From Sweltsa coloradensis (Eukaryota > Arthropoda > Insecta > Plecoptera > Chloroperlidae), in assembly GCA_024449915.1 (NCBI GenBank), contig JAMZAV010000151.1, positions 620,001-684,000 on the forward strand: 64,000 nucleotides of DNA, read 5' to 3'. Under the pieces are notes generated by a model. The model saw nothing but the letters and a program-made list of their open reading frames with translations. It was not told the origin of the DNA and did no database searches. This document shows positions 47,095 through 57,060 of this stretch, in pieces. Within the stretch, counting starts at the first letter, position 1. Each line of letters starts with the position of its first letter. Made by a program: the position numbers and the translations under genes.

Positions 47095-48107
47095 CCTCCC
47101 AGGCGTGTGCGGCGCCTTAACACGTCCTCTTTCAAACCGGCGGCCAGCGTGTGCGACGTCCTGCAAGTTCAGTTTCAAATAGCCGCGCTTCTAATAGGTT
47201 CATTAAGTTTCTACTTGCAGCAGCACTAGGATATAGCTAGTACAGTTAGTATTCATGATCGCCGTGAGATAGCAGTACACGCAATGACGCGTCATCAGCT
47301 GTTCAAGTACACTCACAAACTCTGAAAATTAGCGTGCTAAAACAAAAACGCGCCAAAACATTCAGTTCAGTTTCTGCTTTGCTGACCCAAAGATGACGTA
47401 TCGCAATCGTGTCTTACAACAGCAGTAAATAACAGATAGCCCTATGTTATATTATATTATCTTATATAATATACTTTATAGTATAGGCCTATACAGCATA
47501 TTTTGCAGATTGTATATTTTTACGCTTTGTAGGCTACTTTTTGGGGGTGTCGGTTATTTATTGGATTATATAATATTTTGTTAGGCCTACAACAATGTGT
47601 ACAATATTTTTGAAGTCAACAATATATCTATAAATAAACTTTTCATTTGAATCATTGGCAAATTGGTCATATTTTTATTTTTTACAATACCAATGTATTT
47701 TGGGAAAATTTTGTTTTTTGGATGTTTTATAATTTTTGTTTGTGACAACAATGGGTAGCCCTACAATATTTTTGAAATATCAATAATGTATCTTGTAATT
47801 AACTTTCTTCATGGGCTATTCAATGTTAAATTACTTGCATGTCTGCAACAATGCCATTTGCTCTCAGTCTTATTTTATTTATTTTTTACAACAATTAAAG
47901 TTGTTAATATAGCAACAATGATGTATAAATATTTATTTTTACATTCAACAATACCTTATTGGCATTTCCTGAAAATCTCAGGAGATTTCATCCAATAGTT
48001 TTCAAGATAGTGTTTTTATGAAAATGCATTGCAAATTATTTAATTTTTCTGAAGAAATAAACCACGCTGGGGTAAAATTTTACACTAAAAAAACCACGTC
48101 TGGGAGG
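47095..48107. mobile_element. piggyBac-like MITE with TTAA target sites
   Basis: CCTCCCAGGCGTG (left) and CACGTCTGGGAGG (right) ends lie directly inside TTAA copies (47091-47094, 48108-48111). The 1013-bp body has two related blocks with ACAATATTTTTGAA (about 47600 and 47763). The open frame at 47786-47998 is leucine/phenylalanine-rich AT sequence without a domain, so no transposase. Confidence 0.85.
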
Positions 48108-48136
48108 TTAATAACGTATATATATATATAAATGTT

Positions 48137-48265
48137 TGGTTTTTAAGCATAAGCCCGTTTTAAGGACATAGTTATTGATTCATAGCAGTTGTCGGGGCAG
48201 ACTTTTTCGACAACTGCTATGAATCAATAACTATGTCCTTAAAGCGGGCTTATGCTTAAAAACCA
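48137..48265. repeat. Near-perfect palindrome, S2 body
   Basis: Arms of about 57 bp (TTTTTAAGCATAAGCCCG..ACAACTGC and complement) flank a ~14-nt centre GGGGCAGACTTTTT. It is an inverted duplication of the S2 SINE body, preceded by (TA)n. Confidence 0.88.
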
Positions 48266-48815
48266 TATATTCATACTACCCAACTCATGGGAGATAAGAT
48301 GTGATTGAATTTATCCATGCAATCTTTCAGATTTGACAGCTACATTGCCGTCTTCTGTTGGATTTATGTCATGTAAGTCAACAGTCACAACAAATAGCAG
48401 TTTCCTAAAGGTTTGTTCTGTGGTCCCGGTAGCTTAATTGGTAGAGCTATGGCACGTTAAGCCGGAGGTTCTGGGTTCGAACCCCAGTCGGGGCAAACTT
48501 TTTCGACAACTGCTATGAATCAATAACTATGTCCTTAAAGCGGGCTTATGCTTAAAAACCAATATTCATACTACCCAACTCATGGGAGATGAGATGTGAT
48601 TGAATTTATCCATGCAATCTTTCAGATTTGACAGCTACATTGCCGTCTTCTGTTGGATTTATGTCATGTAAGTCAACAGTCACAACAAATAGCAGTTTCC
48701 TAAAGGTTTGTTCTGTGGTCCTGGTAGCTTAATTGGTAGAGCTATGGCACGTTAAGCCGGAGGTTCTGGGTTCGAACCCCAGTCGGGGCAAACTTTTTCG
48801 ACAACTGCTATGAAT

Positions 48816-48842
<27 letters not shown>
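48199..48842 (+). mobile_element. tRNA-derived SINE (S2), two tandem 295-bp units
   Basis: Two almost identical units end in tRNA-like heads at 48423-48495 and 48718-48790. Each head folds: acceptor GTCCCGG/TCGGGGC, D stem GCTT/GAGC, T arm CTGGGTTCGAACCCCAG, and a GTT (Asn) anticodon position. Position 33 is C instead of the required U and the anticodon stem has a mismatch, so these are SINE heads. The body ACAACTGCTATGAATCAAT follows each, and the array ends in (TA)n at about 48820-48846. Confidence 0.75.
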
Positions 48843-48849
<7 letters not shown>

Positions 48850-49065
48850 GCATATATGAGGCATGAGAGCAGGTTTCCAAGCAAGAGGGAGACTCTGGCT
48901 ATTGTCTCTTTTGTTCAGGTTATTCAATAATATCCTATAATATCCTATGACGGGCTGCGAAAACCTACAACAATCCATATATATATATACATAGGCTTAT
49001 AAAGTCTACAAAATAACATATAGGCTCTAGGGCCTATGTTATATCGCAGACTTTCACGGATTGAA

Positions 49066-49168
49066 TATGCAGACATTGTATTTTCGGGTAGTCCGTGTGG
49101 TTTTATTATTAGTTCCTATAGGCCTATAATAAAACCACACGGACTACCCGAAAATACAATGTCTGCAT
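49066..49168. repeat. Palindrome flanked by (TA)n
   Basis: Arms of about 43 bp (ATGCAGACATTGTATTTTCG and on) surround ~17 nt containing TAGGCCTA. The TA tract follows directly. Confidence 0.88.
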
Positions 49169-49187
49169 ATATATATATAATATATAT

Positions 49188-49886
49188 ATGACATAATGAA
49201 ATTCTTTCGAGTTTCCGAGTTAAATAAGTTTTATTACCAACGTTTCGAACAGTTCTCCCTGCTCATTCTCAAGGTAACGACATACAAATTAAAAAACATT
49301 GAGTAAACAAACAAGACAATAACAAATAATATAAAAGACAAAACAAGTCACTGCAACTGCTCAGCATTACATTTAAGATCTTTGCGATGACCTTAACAGA
49401 AGGAAGAAGGAGCACTGGATAGATTTCGCGAACGCAAAGACTGTTGCCAGAGTGGACCATGAAGTATCTCGTATTGTTAGAGAAGCCGTCGAAATGGAGA
49501 AACGACCGCATAACTTAAACATACGAGATGATGCGAAAAGACTAGCACCCACCTGGAAACTGGCGCTACGTGATAGCCATGTGGTGCCGATAATACCCCC
49601 AGTTGCCACGGAAAATGTAGTTCCTCCAGCTAGAGTGGATAGGAGAAGAAAGAAGCCATCTGAAGCTCCACCTACCAAACGCCTGTTAAGGTCATCGCAA
49701 AGATCTTAAATGTAATGCTGAGCAGTTGCAGTGACTTGTTTGTCTTTTATATATTTGTATTGTCTTGTTTGTTTACTCAATGTTTTTAATTTGTATGTCG
49801 TTACCTTGAAAATGAGCAGGGAGAACTGTTCGAAACGTTGGTAATAAAACTTATTAACTCGGAAACTCGAAAGAATTTCATTATGT
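49188..49886 (+). mobile_element. Penelope-like fragment inside a ~200-bp inverted repeat
   Basis: The arms (49188 to about 49398 and 49684-49886) are inverted copies. Between them a frame runs VARVDHEVSRIVREAVEMEK then RPHNLNIRDDAKRLAPTW, resembling the C-terminal end of Penelope GIY-YIG proteins (REAxxI...LNRDxGxxLxxxW). The right arm directly follows the ORF end, so the left arm is an inverted copy of the element's own 3' region. Each arm contains a TTGA(A/G)AATGAGCAG...CGAAACG motif like a decayed hammerhead core. Confidence 0.65.
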
Positions 49887-49980
49887 CACATTATATCCGA
49901 AGAAAATCTACGTAAAAAACATATTTTATATATATATACATGTTTAATTTTAAGTTTTTGCGGGAATATGTTAAATAATT

Positions 49981-50207
49981 ATTTCTGAATGGGGCTTTTC
50001 TCCGCGAATAATAACATTAACAAGGAGGTTCAAACTTACCCCTCCCTGCCCGACGTTTCGGAGAAGTCACATTCTCCATCTTCAGGGGCGACGTGACGAC
50101 AGAGACTTGTTGGCTTGGGCCCGTCCACTGCGCAAACGTCGGGCAGGGAGGGGTAAGTTTGAACCTCCTTGTTATTATTCGCGGAAAAAAGACCCATTCA
50201 GAAATAT
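49981..50207. repeat. Inverted repeat with hammerhead-like core (Penelope-type end)
   Basis: Arms of ~75 bp (49981-50057 and 50134-50207, with CTTACCCCTCCCTGCCCGAC) flank a ~76-nt loop, again beside TA tracts. The decayed hairpin fits a Penelope-like terminal repeat in inverted arrangement. Confidence 0.65.
50040..50165 (-). ncRNA. Candidate hammerhead ribozyme (degenerate)
   Basis: On the minus strand CTGAAGA (50079-50085) fits the CUGANGA box. It is followed by a GGAGAA/TTCTCC hairpin (stem II, 50060-50077) and GAAA (50056-50059). The A of GAAA then pairs into a long stem III made by the flanking inverted repeat (ACGTCGGGCAGGG). Stem I near the presumed cleavage site (after CGACGTT) pairs poorly and one base precedes stem II, so self-cleavage is doubtful. 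Penelope-like elements are known to carry hammerheads. Confidence 0.4.
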
Positions 50208-50339
50208 ATATATATATGTAGCCTATACAGACCATTGTATATATAAACATATGTCCGCGAAAATCTGAAATTATATATATATATATATATATATATAGGC
50301 TAGGCCTACATATAGGCTATAGTTATAAATAAAAAATTA

Positions 50340-50430
50340 CCCGGTGTAGGTAGTCACTTTTTTAATTTCTGTCTAAAGTACTAACATAACAGAGTCATAG
50401 TCGCCTACTATAAAATCAAGATAAAACATA
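50340..50430 (+). mobile_element. S1 SINE body fragment
   Basis: Sequence from CCGGTGTAGGTAGTCAC through TTTCTGTCTAAAGTACTA to TCATAGTCGCCTACTAT matches the S1 body at 44641-44700 (reverse complement). A (TA)n tract lies just upstream (50270-50296). Confidence 0.7.
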
Positions 50431-50459
50431 TAGCCTAGTAGGCCTATGTATAGGTACGG

Positions 50460-50870
50460 TATATCCCCACAAATACAAAAATTTGTAAAAAAAAAAAAAC
50501 GGCAGCCAAGCTCTCGTTCAAAAGTCTTTGGCTGTGAATGGTGTGAGATTTCGTAGTTGAGCCAAGCTTTTTATTCTTTCTCCTTAGTTTTGCTTTGAAA
50601 ATAAGTAAGATCATTTCGCCTGTTGACGAGCGCCAAGCCAACGATTTTTATGGTAAAAAAGTAAAATTTTTAAACTCAAAATCATAAAAAAAATGGCTTG
50701 GCCATTGAATTTGGTTCAGGCAAAATGATCTTACTTCTTTTCAAAGCAAAAGTAGGGAGAAAGAATGAAAAGCTTGGCTCAACTTCTATATTTCTCACAC
50801 CATTCACAGCCGAAGACTTTTGAAGGAGAGCTTGGCTGCCGTTTTTTTTTCTTTGTATTTGTGGGGATAT
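50460..50870. repeat. Large inverted repeat (arms ~170 bp)
   Basis: The ends ATATCCCCACAAATAC and GTATTTGTGGGGATAT bound arms that share GGCAGCCAAGCTCTC, AAGCTTTT, TTGCTTTGAAAA and AAGATCATTT blocks, with an AT-rich loop near 50640-50690. The arms differ at many positions, so this is not a recent fold-back read artefact. Confidence 0.85.
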
Positions 50871-50954
50871 TACATTTTTTTGTTGTTTTTTTCCTACCAA
50901 GGCATGAATGATGGACTTTCAATAATTAAATTTGTTAAGTTCAGACTTGTTTTT

Positions 50955-51700
50955 TTACATTTTGGACCCACGGTCCCCCCAAATTTGCCACCTTGTGTTT
51001 TAAGCGCTAGAAATGTATAATGGTTAAGAGTAAGAGCATGTTTAATTTCAAGCTTGTACAAATTACTACGCCCGGGTAATTACGCGATTTGATTTTCATT
51101 TTGATTTTCCCCGGTCCCTATTGCCTGGTTTTGGTTTTGAAAGCTAAAGCCTAAAGTGATTGCGCATGAGGGACATCTAAGTGTGGCCCAAGTTTCAAAG
51201 TTCTAAGACAAACTGTTTTCTCTGTATAGCGTCTTATTCATAAGAGTACGGAATTACCTAGCTTTTGATAATTTTGATTTTTTCCGGTACCCGTTACCTA
51301 CCCAATTTTGCTTTCCATATTCAAAAGTGATAAAGAATGAGAGATATCAAAGTGTATTCCACGTTTGAAACTTCTCAGTTGTAGTGTTTTCTTTGAATGA
51401 TTAATTTTTAAATTTCAGACTGTGGATAATATGTTTTTGTCATTTTTGGGCCCATGGTCCTCTCCAAATTTAGCCCCTTGTGTTTTGGACGCTAGATATT
51501 TATAATGGTAAAGAGCATGTTACATTTCAAGTTTGTACAAATTACCACAATTACGTGTTTTGATTATCATCCAAATTTTTATTTTCTCCGGTCCCTGTAA
51601 CCCGATTTTGGTTTGAAAGCAAAAGGCACTGCGTCTGAGGTACATCTAAGTGTGGTCCAAGTTTAAGATTTACTGTTTTCTCTGTAGGGCTCAATATAGC
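50955..51700. repeat. Degenerate direct repeats ~485 bp apart
   Basis: The block TTTGGACCCACGGTCC .. CCTTGTGTTTT .. CGCTAGAAAT .. CTTGTACAAATTAC at 50960 recurs diverged at about 51445. Within it a smaller block (CATCTAAGTGTGG(C/T)CCAAGTTT) recurs at about 51174, 51347 (weak) and 51644. Confidence 0.7.
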
Positions 51701-52264
51701 GCCGCAGAGAATTAGCTGGCTAGCTAGCCAGCCGGAAGGTTGGAGCCGTCCTAGCAACGAAGCACATAATAAATTTCAGAGTTGTTCTGAATCGGCCTTG
51801 TTGATTCTGGCGTTGATTCGCGGGTGTTCGCACTGTCCATACCACTGATTGCTATATTTCCTATTAAAAATATCGATCTTTGGTTGGATCGCTCACTCGT
51901 CGATTGCGTCGGGGCCTGCAGGGTTGGCTTAGTCGCTTTGATTTAAAGTCCCCCACTGAAAATCAGTTATATAACTGAGTGGGTAGACTCTAAATAAAAT
52001 TTATTTATTTATTATTTATTTATTTGCGACGATTTTGAGACACTTTTTTAACACGGAACGGGTTATCGGATCGGGTTCATTTTTTTTTGGTAGGTCATGG
52101 ACCACATATCAGGTCATATACCGAGTTTAAAGATTGTAAATCTTTCAGGGCGGCGTGTGCATATAGCTGAAAACCCCCTTACTCGGGTAGCTGTATACAG
52201 GGCCGCGAGTTCGTCGTCGCCTAAGCAATCACATGCACTTGGCTGCGGGCGACGACTGTCGCCC
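51701..52264. other. Probable LINE 3' end with (TTTA)n, then unrecognised
   Basis: Sequence at about 51940-52025 ends in a TTTATTTATTTATT tract after AATAAAATTTA, like a CR1-type LINE 3' end. The rest shows no supported feature. Confidence 0.35.
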
Positions 52265-52644
52265 TAGATGAGAGCGTTACAGACATGGTCAATGATCTAG
52301 GGTGGGAGAAGCTAGATGAAAGAAGGAAAAATGACAGGCTGGGTAAAATGTATAGTCACGACTCACGAGGAACGATGAAGGCCAGATCAGAATTAAATAA
52401 ATATTTAAAGAAAGCTAATACAATGCTAGAGGGGATAACAAATGGAAGTATGAGGGGGATCTTGGAAAACAGACGTAGATGGAAGTTCTCTTTCATGGCA
52501 AGGACAGTGGTGGAATGGAATGGGCTGACTGAAGGGATTGTAGGGGAAAAAACAGTTAAAGCATTCAAAAATAGACTAGGCCTAAAGCAATTGCCGAACG
52601 GTGAACCTGCTAGAGAGGAAGACGAGGAAGAGGATGAGCATTAA
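52265..52644 (+). pseudogene. LINE ORF2 C-terminal tail
   Basis: The frame DLGWEKLDERRKNDRLGKMY .. RRRWKFSFMARTVVEWNGL .. FKNRLG is the familiar C-terminal tail of Jockey/CR1-type LINE proteins (LGWxxLxxRR, F..RTV..WN.L). It is 5'-truncated, lacks the reverse transcriptase, and ends in an acidic run before TAA at 52642. Confidence 0.8.
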
Positions 52645-52907
52645 GGAACCAAAGGAATAAAAGAAAAAGATAATGAGAAGAGATGAGATGAAAGGGTGTG
52701 AGGGGCAAGAAATCAAGGGAGGATAAGAAATAAAATGAAAAGAAACCTACCACCAATCTAGGCTAATAGGTCAACAGTAGGAGGAGAATACAACAACAAC
52801 GACAGACTGGGTAAGATGTACAGGGTGTCCAGAGCACATGAGGGATGGGGGGAGATGAATATGCATCTAAGAAGGGCTAACTATATAGCCAGAGGAGACC
52901 ATTCATG

Positions 52908-54054
52908 CAGGGGCGTCTTTATAACTAGGCCCACTAGGCACGGGCCTAGGGGTGGCAGCTCTTGGGGGGCGGCACTAGAACGAAACAAATTCAACAATGT
53001 TTGTTTTATTTATTTTATTATTTATTTTTATTAGAGGTATCTCATTATGTAATTTTAGATTTTAAAACGTGTTTTGGATCTTTTAAAAGTTGAAAATTTG
53101 CGAAAATTTTGCCTTCGGCGATATCAGTCCTTCGCACAGCTAGCATTAATATTTAGGAAGTGGCTATTTAACCGTAGCTACGGGAAAATTACGATTCTCA
53201 ATTCGTCCGTAGCATGAACGAAGATCAGCGGAAATAATCGAAGGTATCTGAATCGTCCGCGGGATACCACGTAACTAGGCCAATAGCTTCAAATATCACA
53301 GCGTATTGTGGCAGAGTGGTAGCGCGTCCGAATTCTATGCGAGAGGTCGGCGGTTCAAATTTTCGTTTGGTCGTTTTTTTTTACCATTCTATTTGGGTCC
53401 ATGTTTTTTCTGCAAATGATTTCACTACATTCGGCCCCGTCGCAAACACAATTCTAGATGATAAAAGCGTTTAAAAAGTGCTGCGCCGCGCTAGTTCTAG
53501 GATACAATCGATAAGAGCGCACCCGAAATCCTTTCCGTTAAAAACGAGTTTAGATTTAAAATAGCAACGTTAAAGGTTTGGTAAGTAGGCCTAGAGTATT
53601 TTATTAAAAAACGAGTTAAGATTTAAAATAGCAACGTTAAAGGTTTGGTAAGTAGAGTATTTTATTGAAAAGGTTGGTAGGCCTACTAAGTAAATGTCAT
53701 AATAAACATGGCGCGCCGGCAACAGTGAAATGGTAGTGTTTGTGTTCAATCTTTATTAATTATAACATAATTCGTATATTTTCAGAGTGGTTATTATTGA
53801 ATTAACGTAATTTACTTCCCGTACCTACGGTTAAATTAGCAGGCCTAATTTTTCCGTACCCACAGTTCGAGTACCTTCGGTGATTTCCGCAGATGTTCGT
53901 TCATGCTACGGACGATTTGAGAAACGTAATTTTCCCGTAGCTACGGTCGAATAGCCTCAGCGTAATATTTATATCCCGATGGGTCGGTGGGTGGGGGAGG
54001 GGGGCGGTAAAATTTTATTGCCTAGGGGCGGCTCACTACCTAAAGACGGCCCTG
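52908..54054. mobile_element. hAT-like element with CAGGGGCGTCTTTA ends
   Basis: The ends CAGGGGCGTCTTTA and CAGGGCCGTCTTTA (right end reversed) match at 13 of 14 bases. The flanks CATTCATG and CATTTTTA agree at only 5 of 8, so the duplication has decayed. Inside are a TGCCTTCGGCG block, a tRNA-like A/B-box pair (GTGGCAGAGTGGTAGCGC and GCGGTTCAAAT, about 53305-53362), and two copies of the ~58-bp AACGTTAAAGGTTTGGTAAG unit. Confidence 0.75.
53303..53375 (+). mobile_element. tRNA-like SINE head fragment
   Basis: TGGCAGAGTGGTAGCGC (A box) and GGCGGTTCAAATTTTCG (B box) are correctly spaced. The acceptor stem is not convincing, so this is more likely a SINE relic than a tRNA gene. Confidence 0.4.
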
Positions 54055-54508
54055 CATTTTTAGAAATATGAGAGAAGTACATGGGCCACAGATGTGGGTA
54101 AGAACTCTTTCCTGGCTAGAACGGTGGTGGAGTGGAATAATCTTTCTGAGGGGATAGTGGGGGAAAAGAAGACGATTGGATTCAAAAAATTTCTGAAGCT
54201 GCTGCCAAAGGTGTATCCAGACTAGGGGAGAGGGGGAGAGAGAGAAGTGAAATGGAGAAGTGAGCAAGAAGAAGCCTTGCTCGATAAGGTAATATGGAGA
54301 ATGTATTGAAGAGTGGAAGATGAAGGGGAAACCTGCCACCAAATAATAGTCAACAGCAGATGAGAAGAACAACAACAGCCCCATGATATTTTCCATAAGC
54401 AAGTAAAAATGTTCAATAAAGCAGGATATTTAAAACAAGACAATAAATTAAATCAAACTTTTAGGTTATGTCCTAGGCTAGGCTTAGGCCTAAGGCCCCC
54501 GAACTTAC

Positions 54509-54638
54509 TTTTAAACTTTTTGCTGTATTTTTTCTCTCGCCATCTTGCTTTGTCGAATGGCTTTTTAATCTTAACTTCGCTTTCATTTTCCAAAGATTGC
54601 TTAAAATCCTCAGTTTTTAGGCATTTTAAAATTTGCAT
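54509..54638 (-). CDS. CCDC59: CCDC59/TAP26-like protein, exon 1 (N terminus)
   Basis: The frame from ATG (54638) to an AAAA/GTAAGT donor gives 43 residues, ending KKPFDKARWREKKYSKKFK. The FDKxxWREKKYSKK block is the start of the rRNA-processing (FYV7-type) domain, which continues in exon 2 with EQWEERR. Exit phase 1 fits exon 2. The spliced protein is 168 residues, shorter than human CCDC59 (~240), mainly by lacking its N-terminal extension. An alternative ATG at 54625-ish is out of frame. Introns are ~10.0 kb and ~5.4 kb. Confidence 0.82.
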
Positions 54639-54674
54639 GTGGCGACTAGCCTACAGCAGCTGCTGCTGTTGTCA

Positions 54675-54735
54675 GTCTGCCGTGCGCACTGCGCATGCTG
54701 AACAACAATATGCATGTGCACACACACACCAATGT
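54675..54735 (-). promoter_or_regulatory. Possible promoter of the CCDC59-like gene (NRF1-like site)
   Basis: About 40-60 bp upstream of the start codon lies TGCGCACTGCGCATGC, resembling the NRF1 palindrome common in housekeeping promoters, in a short GC-rich stretch. No TATA box is evident. This is inference from motif only. Confidence 0.3.
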
Positions 54736-54739
54736 TAAA

Positions 54740-55325
54740 CTTCCGCCCAAGCATGCGGCATTTTATCAGTTAGCTTAATATTTTATTAACTATTTGATAA
54801 TCAGGAAAATGCTATTATTGGATGTAGTTATTGTGTATGATCCAATATTTAGATTGAATAATAATAGTTGATCGGTACTTAATCCTATTTCTAGGAAAAG
54901 ATATATTGAAAATAATTTGTGCTTGCTGTTTGATTGGTGTCACGTGTTTCTGGCGGCGATAGGAAAAATACGACACTCGGGATTGGATGACGCTATTTGC
55001 ATCTTGCAGTTGCATATATTTAAAAGTCAAGAAAGCGTAGTGTCTATTTACCACCCTTGAAACTAGATTGTATTTGTGGATGTAGATCTTATGTATATTA
55101 TGTACATTTATTAGCCTCTTTAAAATTCAGCTGGTATACAAGGGACACATTATTGATTGATTACCGTTTTAAAAAGGGACAACCTATTTGAAATTTGCCA
55201 ACTCTGACCAGGAAAAAAAACGGCCTGTAAATGCATGGGAAAGGGACCAAGCATGGGGCTTGAGGAGAGGGTTTTTTTCGTTTTGGTTTTCGTTTTAGAA
55301 TAAAGGGTGAGCAAAAACAATACCA
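54740..55325. other. Upstream flank, nothing recognised
   Basis: AT-rich. Consensus quality seems to fall from about 55200 onward. Confidence 0.4.
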
Positions 55326-56085
55326 CTAGGAAAAAAACTTAAGTCCGCCGCGTTTTTGGATGGCGTAATTGGGGGGTTTAGCTGCCATGTGTTATGCGGA
55401 TTTCCTGTTATTTTGTAAAAAATTTTTACTTTGTCGAATTTTTTTTAATTAAATTAAATTAAATAAAAAATTAAATTTATTTTTTATTTTTTTTAAAATC
55501 GAATTTTTAAAAAAAAAAAAAAAAAAAAATCGTAAAATTGCGTTATTTAAGAAAAAATTATTGATTTTCGCTAAATTTTTCCCACGAATTTTTAATTTTA
55601 AAAAATTTAAGGTTTTTGAAAAAAAATTACAATAGGAAAAAAGAATGTTGGTGTTATAAGTCAAAGAATGTTTAAAAAAAGAAAAAAAAAATGAAATTCG
55701 TTTTTTTAAAAAAATATTTTTTTTGTTGGCTAAATTTCACACGAATATCTTAATTCATGAAATTAAGGTGCTGTGAAAAAATCATTAAAATCGGTTTAAG
55801 CAGGAAAGGTTATAAAGTCGAAAAATTTTTTTTTTAAATCAAAAAAAAAATCGTAAAATTGCGATTTCATAAGAAATAATTTTCCATTGCGCTAAAAAAA
55901 AACGGGCAGTTCTAAGTTCAGAGTTTTCAAAGGCCCCCATTTCATCGCAATTGGGGTATCGGTTTAGCCGGAATGTTTAAAAAAAACAATAAAACAAACA
56001 GAAAAAAGAAAAAAAAAACATTCCCCCAAAATTTTTTCTCCCGTGTAGTGAAAGGAATCTTCGCTTCGCTCGTACGCTCATCCAA
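55326..56085 (-). mobile_element. Helentron-like element, family A, low-quality copy
   Basis: On the plus strand it opens CTAGG..AACTTAAGTCCGCCGCGTTT and ends GCTCGTACGCTCATCCAA, the inverse of the 19392 copy. The core and internal units are recognisable, but homopolymers are stretched and bases dropped throughout, as expected from poor consensus. Confidence 0.75.
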
Positions 56086-56280
56086 AAACAATGTAGTTTT
56101 TTTGCAGTCAAAATGGAAAAACACCAAAAAAAAGTGGGTATGAGGGATAGATTATTCTTGTTAATCCGGATTTGCCGATATTTCATAATTAGAGTAGGCA
56201 TATTTTTATTCATAAGTGGTTTAAGGAAATAAATAACAAATAAACCATGTATAAATTATTTTTGTTGACTGTATTTTTAA

Positions 56281-57060
56281 TTGGATGAGCGTAGCGTAGC
56301 GTAGAACCTTCATCGCCTCCTGGATGGGAGCTATCAGCATCCCCCGTCCAATCAAAGCAGGAGTACCACAAGGGTCTGTACTCAGTCCTCTCTTATTCAA
56401 CGTCTATACGGCTGATGTTCCGTCTCTACCACAGGGGGTCTTTTACATCTATTCGCAGACGATAATGCGCTGACTGCCACATCCGAGTTCTCAAGCCTTG
56501 CAATCGCCAAACTACAACGCGGCGTCAACACGGTGGCACCCTTCTACAGTAAATGGAGTCTGGGCCTCAATCCAATAAAAACAGTAGCTGTCCTCTTCTC
56601 AAGGAGAAATGTGAATCAACTACCCCGTCCTTATGCTTGGGGGACGCAGCATCCCCTGGTCGAAGCAGCCCTGTACCTTGGAGCAATCTGGACTCTCGAC
56701 TCACCTGGAGGCAGCACTTCGCAACACCAAACAACGCGCTGTTCGAAAAATTTCTGCGTTAGCCCCATACTACATTCAACAAATATATCACGTTTAGTCA
56801 GACTCACGATTATCCGACAAATTTTTCGGCTTTCCATCACATACGCTTGCCCCATCGGGGCTTGCCCCTTGCTCAGTCCAGTATGAACTCCCTCCAACCT
56901 CTAAAAAAACCGAGTTTTTAAGAACCGTTACCATTCTCCCAAATCAACACCAATTTACTACGTTTTCCAGGATATCGGTTCCCCATGCTCCAAGAGCATA
57001 TTACTTCCATCTCCCGTAAATTCTACCGAACCCTTAGAACACACTTGCCATCCTGAGGTA
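56281..57060 (+). pseudogene. Jockey-like LINE reverse transcriptase fragment
   Basis: It begins with a 20-bp Helentron 5' end (TTGGATGAGCGTAGCG), then reads IPRPIKAGVPQGSVLSPLLF (motif B region), a frameshifted FADDNALTAT (about 56453-56482), KWSLGLNPIKTVAVLFSRR, TWRQHF and, later, VPHAPRAYYFHLP. Frameshifts occur at about 56445, 56680, 56760 and 56890. No upstream domains are present. Confidence 0.75.

Larger units (their letters stand above)
52795..54225 (+). pseudogene. Second LINE tail copy, split by a transposon
   Basis: NDRLGKMYRVSRAHEGWGEM (52802 on) breaks off at 52907. It resumes after the 52908-54054 element, first as MREVHGPQMW in one frame and then, shifted, as NSFLARTVVEWNNLSEGIVG to KVYPD and TAG at about 54223. 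It is homologous to the tail at 52285-52644 and lies 150 bp from it, so two truncated copies sit in tandem. Confidence 0.75.

Noticed and set aside
47786..47998. Hydrophobic frame as a piggyBac transposase remnant
   Set aside because: No DDD-type or RING-like motif, and AT-driven composition.
48423..48790. Two functional tRNA-Asn genes
   Set aside because: The heads fold, but C at position 33, a mismatched anticodon stem and the attached repeated body fit SINE heads better.
49452..49709. A separate host gene on either strand of the 49.5-kb frame
   Set aside because: The plus frame fits a Penelope-type C terminus inside a large inverted repeat, and the minus frame is its shadow.
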